From: Prevotella sp.
GTDB taxonomy: Bacteria > Bacteroidota > Bacteroidia > Bacteroidales > Bacteroidaceae
Assembly: GCA_003447235.1 (NCBI GenBank)
Contig: DLZV01000003.1
Coordinates: 1 to 11,752, forward strand
Direction: 5' to 3'
DNA length: 11,752 nucleotides
Positions within the stretch are counted from its first letter, which is position 1, and every line of letters starts with the position of its first letter. The notes beneath the pieces were generated by a model. That model did not search any database. It was not told the origin of the DNA and saw nothing but the letters and a program-made list of their open reading frames with translations. Made by a program: the position numbers and the translations under genes. This document shows, piece after piece, positions 1 to 5,598 of the stretch.

Positions 1-20
1 TTCGTTTTCCTCCTACTCGA

Positions 21-120
21 TTCTCGTAGGATATTTATAGGTTTGTTCTCGTAGAATACTTATAAATGTGTTCTCGTAGAATACTTATGATTTCGCTCTT
101 GAGGATGATCATAAAAACGG
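21..120. repeat. 25-bp imperfect tandem repeat array downstream of topB
   Basis: Four contiguous units of 25 bp begin at 21, 46, 71 and 96. The first three share the core TTCTCGTAG(A/G)ATA(C/T)TTAT; the fourth is strongly diverged. Each conserved core contains a small palindrome (TTCT-cgt-AGAA). Units abut with no unique spacers, so this is not a CRISPR array. It lies just beyond the 3' end of topB and would be transcribed into its 3' UTR unless transcription stops first. Positions 1-20 may hold one more decayed unit. No gene is supported in 1-141. Function is unknown. Confidence 0.75.
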
Positions 121-134
121 TGACTACCCGCCGT
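113..134 (-). terminator. possible weak terminator of topB
   Basis: Read on the minus strand just after the topB stop, ACGG (134-131) can pair with CCGT (120-117), followed by a run of five T (117-113). The stem is only 4 bp with a 10-nt loop, so this is a weak candidate. The T-run overlaps the fourth unit of the 25-bp repeat array. Confidence 0.3.
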
Positions 135-159
135 TGAAGGCCTACTCGGCGTTGAAGGG
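124..159 (-). repeat. 18-bp tandem duplication spanning the topB stop codon
   Basis: The last 18 bp of topB (159-142, encoding PFNAE plus TAG) are followed at once by a second copy (141-124) matching at 15 of 18 positions. In the same frame the copy reads AFNGG and then TAG. The duplicate therefore carries its own in-frame stop directly behind the real one. Confidence 0.8.
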
Positions 160-2289
160 TTGGCGATACGTGCAACCTTCGCGCCAGCGCGAGCAACCGT
201 AGGCCGTCTTACCCTTGATGATATGGCCTTGGTGGCACACTGGGCAGGGTTGGCCGACAAGCGGATCGGGAGACTCTTCTTTCGGGGAGATTCCTTTTTT
301 CTGGGAGGTTTCTTCTTTTGAGGAAACCGGTTCTTTCGCGGAGCCTCCTACTTTCGGGGAGGTTGCTTCTTTAGATGAGTCTCCCTCCTTTTGTGGAGCA
401 GCTTCTTTGGAGGAAGTTTTTCCTTTGGTGGAGGCTTTTTTCTTGGAAGTCTTTTTCAAGTCCTCGTCGGTGGTAATGGCGATGTGACGCTGGGACGAAT
501 CAGCCAGCACCTCGCTCACGATTTGGGCGACCTGATCCTTGAGTTCGTTGACAAATTGGGCAGCGTCGTAGTTTTTGCGCTCGATGTCGCGGAGCTTCTT
601 CTCCCAGATACCCGTCAATTCGCAACTGGTGAGGAGCTTTTCGCGGATGGTCTCGATAAGCTGGATTCCCGTGGGCGTCGCCATGAGGTTTTTGCGCTGG
701 CGTCGGATGTAGTGGCGTTTGAAGAGCGTCTCGATGATGCCTGCACGTGAGGAAGGTCGTCCGATGCCGTTCTCCTTCATAGCCGCACGCAGCTCCTCGT
801 CCTCAACAAATTTTCCAGCCGTCTCCATGGCACGCAGGAGCGTGGCCTCTGTGTAATATTTCGGTGGCGTGGTCTGCTTCTCGGTCAGCGTCGGTTCGTG
901 AGGGCCTGTCTCCCCCTTGACGAAGGCAGGCAGCACCTTCTCCTCGTCGTCCTTCTCCTTCGCCTCCTCGGCCACTTGGTCGAGCGCATAGACCACGCGC
1001 CAGCCCGGCTGGAGAATCTCCTTGCCCGTTGCCTTGAATTCTACGTCGCCCACCTTGCCCATCACGGTTGTCGTGGCAAACTGGCAGTCGGGGTAGAAGA
1101 CGCTGATGAAGCGGCGCGCCACGAGGTCATAGACATGGCGCTCGTTGTCGGAGAGCCCCTGCGGAATGACACCCGTGGGAATGATGGCGTGGTGGTCCGT
1201 AACCTTGGAGGAATCGAAGACCCGCTTCGACTTGCGCAGTTGCGCGCCCCCCAGCGGCTTGACCAGTTCGGCATAAGGCGCCTTTCCCGCGACCTTCACC
1301 TGGAAGACCCCATTGAGGATCTGCGGACACTTGGGATAGATATCATCGCTGAGATACTGCGTATCGACACGCGGATAGGTGGTGCATTTGTGCTCATAGA
1401 GCGACTGGATGAGGTTGAGCGTCATTTCGGCGGAGAAGCCAAACTTCTTGTTGCAGTCCACCTGCAGCGACGTGAGGTCATAGAGCTGACGTGGCGACTC
1501 CGTGCCCTTCTTCTTCTGCACGCTCGTCACCTCGAAGGGGAGTCCCGCCAGTGATGCAAAGGCCGCCTCGCCCTCCTCCTTTACCATATACTTACCCTTG
1601 GTGGCGACGAAGAGCGTGTCGCGATAGCGCGTGGAGAGAACCCAGTAGGGCACGGGTACGAAAGACTCTATCTCCTTTTGGCGGTTGACGATCAGAGCGA
1701 GTGTAGGCGTCTGTACGCGTCCGATGGAGAGCACCTGGCGGTTCTGTCCATACTTCAGCGTATAGAGGCGCGTGGCGTTCATGCCCAGCAGCCAGTCGCC
1801 GATAGCACGAGAGAGCCCCGCCATGTAGAGCGTGTCATACTGCTGCTGGTCTTTCAAGTTCTGAAAGCCCTCGCGGATCGCCTCGTCGGTCATGGAGGAG
1901 ATCCACAGGCGCTTCACAGGGCAGCGCACGCCCGCCTTCTGCATCACCCAGCGCTGTATCAACTCTCCCTCTTGTCCAGCATCGCCACAGTTGATGATCT
2001 CGTCAGCCTGCGCATACAGTTTCTCGATGACGGCAAACTGTCGTTTCATGCCGTCGTCGTCGATGAGTTTGATGCCAAAGCGCGGCGGCACCATCGGCAG
2101 CGCGGCGAGGCTCCAGCGCTTCCACATCGGCGTGTAGTCGTCCGGTTCCTTGAGCTCACACAGGTGGCCGAAGGTCCATGTCACTTGGTATCCGTTGCCC
2201 TCCATGTAGCCCTGGTGCGACTTCGTGGCGCCCAGTATGCGAGCGATGTCCCGGCCCACGGATGGTTTCTCTGCGATGCAAACTATCAT
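142..2289 (-). CDS. topB: DNA topoisomerase III (type IA)
   Basis: This 715-residue type IA topoisomerase passes one DNA strand through a transient 5'-phosphotyrosyl break and resolves single-stranded links in replication and recombination intermediates. The N-terminal Toprim domain (about 1-135) opens MIVCIAEKPSVGRDIA; its acidic motif is DAGQEGE (103-109). The catalytic tyrosine is Y305 in TTYPRVD, and GIGRPSSRA at 508-516 is a typical type IA motif. A basic, low-complexity linker (about 610-675) contains eight hexapeptide repeats and leads to one C4 zinc ribbon (C682, C685, C699, C706). The start at 2289 gives the expected Toprim N-terminus without extension. The second Asp of the usual Toprim DxD is Gly105; I recall this variant from other Bacteroidetes TopB proteins but cannot check it here. 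The gene is monocistronic and diverges from the nucleotidyltransferase gene. Identification is secure. Confidence 0.96.
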   Translation of the reverse strand: MIVCIAEKPSVGRDIARILGATKSHQGYMEGNGYQVTWTFGHLCELKEPDDYTPMWKRWSLAALPMVPPRFGIKLIDDDGMKRQFAVIEKLYAQADEIINCGDAGQEGELIQRWVMQKAGVRCPVKRLWISSMTDEAIREGFQNLKDQQQYDTLYMAGLSRAIGDWLLGMNATRLYTLKYGQNRQVLSIGRVQTPTLALIVNRQKEIESFVPVPYWVLSTRYRDTLFVATKGKYMVKEEGEAAFASLAGLPFEVTSVQKKKGTESPRQLYDLTSLQVDCNKKFGFSAEMTLNLIQSLYEHKCTTYPRVDTQYLSDDIYPKCPQILNGVFQVKVAGKAPYAELVKPLGGAQLRKSKRVFDSSKVTDHHAIIPTGVIPQGLSDNERHVYDLVARRFISVFYPDCQFATTTVMGKVGDVEFKATGKEILQPGWRVVYALDQVAEEAKEKDDEEKVLPAFVKGETGPHEPTLTEKQTTPPKYYTEATLLRAMETAGKFVEDEELRAAMKENGIGRPSSRAGIIETLFKRHYIRRQRKNLMATPTGIQLIETIREKLLTSCELTGIWEKKLRDIERKNYDAAQFVNELKDQVAQIVSEVLADSSQRHIAITTDEDLKKTSKKKASTKGKTSSKEAAPQKEGDSSKEATSPKVGGSAKEPVSSKEETSQKKGISPKEESPDPLVGQPCPVCHQGHIIKGKTAYGCSRWREGCTYRQPFNAE
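271..414 (-). repeat. in-frame 18-bp coding repeat in topB (8 units)
   Basis: Residues 626-673 of TopB divide exactly into eight hexapeptides: SSKEAA, PQKEGD, SSKEAT, SPKVGG, SAKEPV, SSKEET, SQKKGI and SPKEES. The consensus is (S/P)xKExx. At DNA level the CTTT-purine-rich cores recur every 18 bp. The repeats form a charged, probably disordered linker between the topoisomerase core and the zinc ribbon. Copy number could change without a frameshift. Confidence 0.85.
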
Positions 2290-2320
2290 CTGTCTCTATG
2301 CCTTTCTTTCCAAATTCTGA

Positions 2321-2363
2321 TGCAAAGGTACGGTTTTTCTGCTGAAAAGTGGCTACCTTTGCA
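2321..2363. promoter_or_regulatory. divergent promoter region with inverted -7 elements
   Basis: TACCTTTG, matching the Bacteroidetes -7 consensus TAnnTTTG, occurs on the plus strand at 2354-2361 (toward the nucleotidyltransferase) and on the minus strand at 2330-2323 (toward topB). With flanking bases they form a perfect 10-bp inverted repeat, TGCAAAGGTA at 2321-2330 and TACCTTTGCA at 2354-2363. Predicted leaders are about 30 nt on each side, assuming initiation a few bases beyond the element. No good TTTG -33 element is visible for either direction, which lowers confidence. The two polymerase footprints would overlap. Confidence 0.6.
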
Positions 2364-2401
2364 CCACGTATTTTTGAAGCTACTTTTCATTTAGGAGAAT
2401 T

Positions 2402-3139
2402 ATGAAATTTGCGATTATCGCCGCGGGCGAAGGTTCCCGCCTGGCCCAGGAGGGCATCGTGTCGCCGAAACCGCTCATAGAAGTGGCCGGTCAGCACCTC
2501 ATCGACCGTCTGATGGACGTCTTCCGAGAGGTCGGTGCCAGTGAGCTGTGGGTGGTCTGCAACGACCTCCGTCCCGAGGTTTCAGCCCATCTCGCCCAAG
2601 TGATCGACCACGGCCTCTACGGCCGTCCCCTGCCCCTCCACTATGTCGTGCGCACCACGCCCAGCTCCATGCACAGTTTCGCTGCCCTGGCTCCCCATCT
2701 CGACGGTGGTCCCTTCGTCCTCACCACCGTCGATACCATCTTCCGCACCGAAGAGTTTGCCCGCTACGTCCAAGCCTTCTCCGAGGCCGTCGCCCAAGGC
2801 TACGACGGACTGATGGGCGTGACGGATTATATCGACGACGAGCGCCCGCTCTATGTCGGTGTCGGCGAGAACGACCTCATCACAGGTTTCCACGACACCT
2901 ACTCCGAAGGCCTGCGCTATATCTCGGGAGGCATCTACGGTCTCACGCCGAACGCCCTTCCCATCCTGCGTCGCTGCCTGGAGCAGGGCAATAGCCGGAT
3001 GCGCAATTTCCAGCGCGCCCTTGTCGCCGAGGGATGCCGCCTGAAGGCTTGGCACTTTTCCAAGGTCCTCGACATCGACCACGCCACCGACATTGCCAAG
3101 GCCGAGGAGTTTCTCAGCGGAGATGCGACATGCAGGTAA
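2402..3139 (+). CDS. NTP_transferase-family nucleotidyltransferase (sugar-phosphate type)
   Basis: This 245-residue protein has the fold signature of sugar-1-phosphate nucleotidyltransferases, which join a phosphorylated sugar or similar substrate to a nucleotide and release pyrophosphate. The nucleotide-binding loop is AAGEGSRL (7-14), a variant of the usual AAGxGTRL, followed by the conserved SPKPLIEV with K23. A probable metal-binding Asp is D111 in TTVDTIF, and a second lies in LDIDHATD (D224/D226) near the C-terminus. The length suits a minimal catalytic domain with no left-handed beta-helix extension. The start is supported by AGGAG at 2393-2397, a few bases upstream. Its last 10 bases overlap the next gene, implying coupled translation. 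The substrate cannot be told from sequence; hexose-1-phosphate, MurNAc-1-phosphate and a non-sugar head group are all possible. It is soluble, with no signal peptide. Confidence 0.85.
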   Translation: MKFAIIAAGEGSRLAQEGIVSPKPLIEVAGQHLIDRLMDVFREVGASELWVVCNDLRPEVSAHLAQVIDHGLYGRPLPLHYVVRTTPSSMHSFAALAPHLDGGPFVLTTVDTIFRTEEFARYVQAFSEAVAQGYDGLMGVTDYIDDERPLYVGVGENDLITGFHDTYSEGLRYISGGIYGLTPNALPILRRCLEQGNSRMRNFQRALVAEGCRLKAWHFSKVLDIDHATDIAKAEEFLSGDATCR

Positions 3140-3936
3140 TAGGTGTGCGCCGGGCGCTGCGCTTTTCGCCCAATAATGAAGAGAAAGACCTCGCCATCCT
3201 GCGTGCCGTCGTCGCGCCGTGGGACGGCGAGATCATTTTGGAAGAAGACCCATCGCTGCCCGAACTACTTACCACGGCCACAGTCGTTTTCTCGATGGCG
3301 CGCACGCCGTGGGCCCTGTCCTGCCTTGACGAGGCTGAGCGTCGCGGCGTCTGCGTGCTCAATCCTCCCGAGGGCGTGCGCCGTTGCGCGCGGAGCATTC
3401 TCCAGCGCCTTGCCTCGGCCTCTTCCGTCCCCGTGCCTCCCAGAGAAGGAACGGCAGGCTGGTGGTTGAAGCGGGGCGACACGGCGGCGCAGAGCCGTGC
3501 TGATGTGGTCTTCTGTACCGACCGTCCCGCCCTCGACCGTGCGCTCGCCGATTTTCGTTCGCGCGGCATTGACGACTACCTGATCCAGGCCCATCTCCCC
3601 GGCGACCTCGTCAAGTTCTATGGCATCCTCTCCACGGGTTTCTTCCGCTTCTTCTACCCTGGCGACGATGGACAGTCGAAGTTTGGCGACGAATCGCACA
3701 ATGGACGTCCCCACCACTACGCCTTCTCCCAGTACGATCTCCATGCTGCAGCCTCCCGATTGGCCACCGCGGCCCGTTGCCCCATCTACGGCGGCGATGC
3801 TATCATCAGTCCCGACGGATCCTTCGTCCTCATCGACTTCAACGATTGGCCCAGCTACTCCCGCTGCCGATCAGAGGCCGCCGAGGCCATACGCCAGTTG
3901 GTCACGAAAGAGGAAGAGACTACACACGGAGGTTAA
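3130..3936 (+). CDS. ATP-grasp-like protein, operon partner of the nucleotidyltransferase
   Basis: This is a 268-residue cytosolic protein with features of ATP-grasp ligases, which activate a carboxylate as acyl-phosphate and join it to an amine or thiol. A pre-ATP region contains GVCVLNPPEGVRR (73-85), resembling the 'G..v.Nsp..i' element of RimK-like proteins. A candidate ATP-binding Lys is K114 in WWLKRGD. QAHLPGDLVKFYG (153-165) resembles the strand and loop before the active site. The C-terminal metal site is suggested by D223, D236 and N238 in GGDAIISPDG and LIDFND. I chose the ATG at 3130 because the frame's longer reading lies wholly inside the upstream gene, and GGAG at 3119-3122 is well placed. 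The 10-bp overlap with the previous gene indicates one operon and probably one pathway. The family is unnamed to me; the ATP-grasp call rests on motifs only. Confidence 0.72.
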   Translation: MQVIGVRRALRFSPNNEEKDLAILRAVVAPWDGEIILEEDPSLPELLTTATVVFSMARTPWALSCLDEAERRGVCVLNPPEGVRRCARSILQRLASASSVPVPPREGTAGWWLKRGDTAAQSRADVVFCTDRPALDRALADFRSRGIDDYLIQAHLPGDLVKFYGILSTGFFRFFYPGDDGQSKFGDESHNGRPHHYAFSQYDLHAAASRLATAARCPIYGGDAIISPDGSFVLIDFNDWPSYSRCRSEAAEAIRQLVTKEEETTHGG

Positions 3937-4280
3937 TATAAAATATGAGGTAGATATAATATATGGTTCTTCCGGAAAAAGGAATGATTCGACGTGGACA
4001 CATAGAAGACAACTTGAACAACTTTTACAACAAGTAACAACTCTTTCGATAAGCCATGAGCAGAACTGAGCTTGCTCAAGTTATGCCATGGCGAGAAAGA
4101 GTGCCATGTAATGGAACAGCTTCGCGCGGACATCGCCTCTTCGAGGCCCATGCTGACCAAGGGTTGCTGCAAGGGAAACAACTATGAACAAAACCTATCA
4201 CTCGATTTTTCTGATGAACCTAATATATCATGTACAGAATAAAAAGTACAGAGGAAGAGACAATATACTTGAGGATGATG
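3937..4280. other. convergent intergenic region, no convincing gene
   Basis: These 344 bp separate the stops of two convergent genes. The edges (3937-4050 and 4188-4280) are AT-rich. The middle (about 4056-4187) is GC-richer and has three small inverted repeats: TGAGC/GCTCA (4067-4078), CATGGC/GCCATG (4087-4108) and GCCTC/GAGGC (4135-4147). Two overlapping 43-codon reading frames exist here, 4056-4187 beginning MSRTELAQ and 4111-4242 beginning MEQLRADI. Neither has a clear ribosome site or a recognisable product. TTCCGGAA at 3969-3976 is an 8-bp palindrome. No stem followed by a T-run was found for either neighbouring gene. A gene remnant, small RNA or mobile repeat are all possible. Confidence 0.5.
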
Positions 4281-5447
4281 CTAACTGCAACGCAGGTGAT
4301 AATGGCCGTCTTCGAAGGTCACGGCCATCGCTTCGGCGGGCGTTGTGATACGCTGCTGGAGCGCGATGGCAACGTGCCCCATCGTTCGGCGGAAGTTGAT
4401 TTCCACACAGGGGTGAACGCGTGTCTTTCCATCTTCTGTCCTGACGATCATCATGTCGATGCCGAAAGGGCCAAGGCGGAAGCGTGGGGAAATAGCTTCG
4501 AGGCAATGCAGGACCAACTGGCGCAGTGAGTCGATCTGTGTGGGCGAAAGATAGCGTGCGAGCTTAGTGCGTTTCTCCTCCTCGGTAGCAAGGAGATTGC
4601 CCGTATAGGCAGTACCTGAGGTGTCGAAGAGCGAGAGACCAAGATAGGTGAAGCCTTCGGCATTGGCAGAAAACTCCATGCCAAAATCGGCCACCTTATG
4701 ATAAAGCGGTTCCACCATCAGACTTCCCTGCCACCGCATCACGCCCAAGGACCATTGGAGGATGGAGGAATGGACCGGTGCGCTGACCATGCGAACTCCA
4801 CGCCCACTGCTGCTCCACGGAGCTTTCAGCACGGCTTCAGGCCAACGGGCCAGTTGCTGGAGGAGCGCGGCTTCGTCTTTTACTTCAATGGCTTCTCCTG
4901 TAAGTTCAATAGCTTCTCTTGTTCCATCAATGGCTTCACCTGTTAGTTCAACGGCTTTACTTGTCGTCTCAACAACTTCTTCTTTTTCTTTAATAGAACA
5001 TCCTATTTCATTATCAATCAGTAAAGTATGATATATCGATTCAAGTAATCCTTTGGCCGTTCTGCGATGGCTCAGCGCCCGTACTTCCTTCAGTTCCTCG
5101 TCCGTTGGCAGAATGTGAGGATTCACGCCGAGTCGCTGCAGCTGGTGACACAAGGCCGCGTCCCATCCCCACGGATCAACCGCCTCCACCTGATGAGCCA
5201 ATCGGCGCAACGTGGGCGTATCGACAAATAATTCTGGTGGCACGTCGAGGCCCAAACGGCGTATATTTTCCAAGGCCTCATGTGGCTGATCGGTACACAC
5301 AACGCTCTCCTCCTCCGCCCATAGCGCAGGGAGAAAACCGAGGTCGGCGCGCAACTGCCGTCCCGCTCGTGGCGACGTGAAAAGCGGGCTGCCATGGGCC
5401 AGGGCGATATCGTGCTCGGGATTGAAAATGTGGAGTCGTAAAGCCAT
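4281..5447 (-). CDS. ATP-grasp-like protein with internal heptapeptide repeats
   Basis: This 388-residue protein begins MALRLHIFNPEHDIALA. Its C-terminal half resembles an ATP-grasp ligase. VLKAPWSSSGRGV (206-218) looks like the ATP-binding Lys (K208) plus the flexible Ser/Gly loop. The metal site is suggested by D331 in GIDMMIV and by E349/N351 with R353/R354 in VEINFRR. The N-terminal 140 residues match no family I can name; I recall similar uncharacterised Bacteroidales proteins. Residues 164-191 are four heptapeptide repeats, in an AT-rich stretch (about 4875-5040) unlike the GC-rich rest. I prefer the ATG at 5447; an upstream ATG at 5537 would add 30 residues from AT-rich, promoter-like DNA. 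It is not close in sequence to the ATP-grasp gene at 3130, but the two are convergent neighbours. Substrate unknown; probably cytosolic. Confidence 0.75.
   Translation of the reverse strand: MALRLHIFNPEHDIALAHGSPLFTSPRAGRQLRADLGFLPALWAEEESVVCTDQPHEALENIRRLGLDVPPELFVDTPTLRRLAHQVEAVDPWGWDAALCHQLQRLGVNPHILPTDEELKEVRALSHRRTAKGLLESIYHTLLIDNEIGCSIKEKEEVVETTSKAVELTGEAIDGTREAIELTGEAIEVKDEAALLQQLARWPEAVLKAPWSSSGRGVRMVSAPVHSSILQWSLGVMRWQGSLMVEPLYHKVADFGMEFSANAEGFTYLGLSLFDTSGTAYTGNLLATEEEKRTKLARYLSPTQIDSLRQLVLHCLEAISPRFRLGPFGIDMMIVRTEDGKTRVHPCVEINFRRTMGHVAIALQQRITTPAEAMAVTFEDGHYHLRCS
4875..4958 (-). repeat. in-frame 21-bp coding repeat in the ATP-grasp gene (4 units)
   Basis: Residues 164-191 divide into the heptapeptides KAVELTG, EAIDGTR, EAIELTG and EAIEVKD, followed by a partial EA. 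On the plus strand the repeated core is ATGGCTTC or ATAGCTTC every 21 bp. The seven-residue spacing with A and I/V at fixed positions would suit an amphipathic helix. It lies just before the ATP-binding segment, in locally AT-rich DNA, and looks like a recent insertion or expansion. Confidence 0.8.
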
Positions 5448-5454
5448 TGGACGG

Positions 5455-5462
5455 CAAAGATA
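5455..5462 (-). promoter_or_regulatory. possible -7 element for the minus-strand ATP-grasp gene
   Basis: TATCTTTG on the minus strand matches TAnnTTTG and ends 7 bases before the proposed ATG at 5447. No TTTG sits at the right distance upstream; only a T-rich stretch near 5478-5482 is present. If real, the transcript would be leaderless or nearly so. Confidence 0.35.
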
Positions 5463-5544
5463 GCTATTTTTAGGCTGAAAAAGGGTCTGTAAGGGGATAA
5501 AAGGCCTTAAAAGACGAAAAAAAACGCAATTTTGCAAAGTAGAG

Positions 5545-5575
5545 TTTGCAAATCAAAAAATATTGCGTAACTTTG
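5545..5575 (+). promoter_or_regulatory. Bacteroidetes-type promoter of the AAA ATPase gene
   Basis: TTTG at 5545-5548 is followed by exactly 19 bp and then TAACTTTG at 5568-5575, a full match to the TTTG-N19-TAnnTTTG consensus of the Bacteroidetes primary sigma factor. The predicted leader to the ATG at 5599 is short, about 18 nt, and lacks a strong Shine-Dalgarno sequence, which is usual in this phylum. Confidence 0.85.
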
Positions 5576-5598
5576 CAGTACCGTAATAAAGTAGAAGA

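Noticed and set aside
98..109. 12-bp match CTTGAGGATGAT shared with 4268-4279, each just beyond a minus-strand stop codon
   Set aside because: A few 12-bp matches are expected by chance in a window of this size, and the flanks do not match.
21..120. CRISPR array
   Set aside because: Repeats of 25 bp abut each other without unique spacers and diverge along the array; no cas genes are present. The same applies to the arrays at 6815 and 10702.
1678..2394. A 238-codon plus-strand frame inside topB
   Set aside because: It overlaps conserved Toprim sequence on the other strand and has no recognisable product.
3034..3129. Upstream extension of the first ATP-grasp gene by 32 codons
   Set aside because: It lies fully inside the preceding gene, is rich in H, R, P and G, and the ATG at 3130 has a well-placed GGAG.
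4111..4242. A 43-codon ORF beginning MEQLRADI, overlapping the stop of a 7-codon frame (4088-4111)
   Set aside because: The stop-start overlap looked like translational coupling, but there is no clear ribosome site or recognisable product, and another frame is equally open over the same DNA.
5448..5537. A 30-codon N-terminal extension of the minus-strand ATP-grasp gene
   Set aside because: It is AT-rich, crosses a promoter-like element and reads as non-protein-like sequence before MALRLHIFNPEHDIA.
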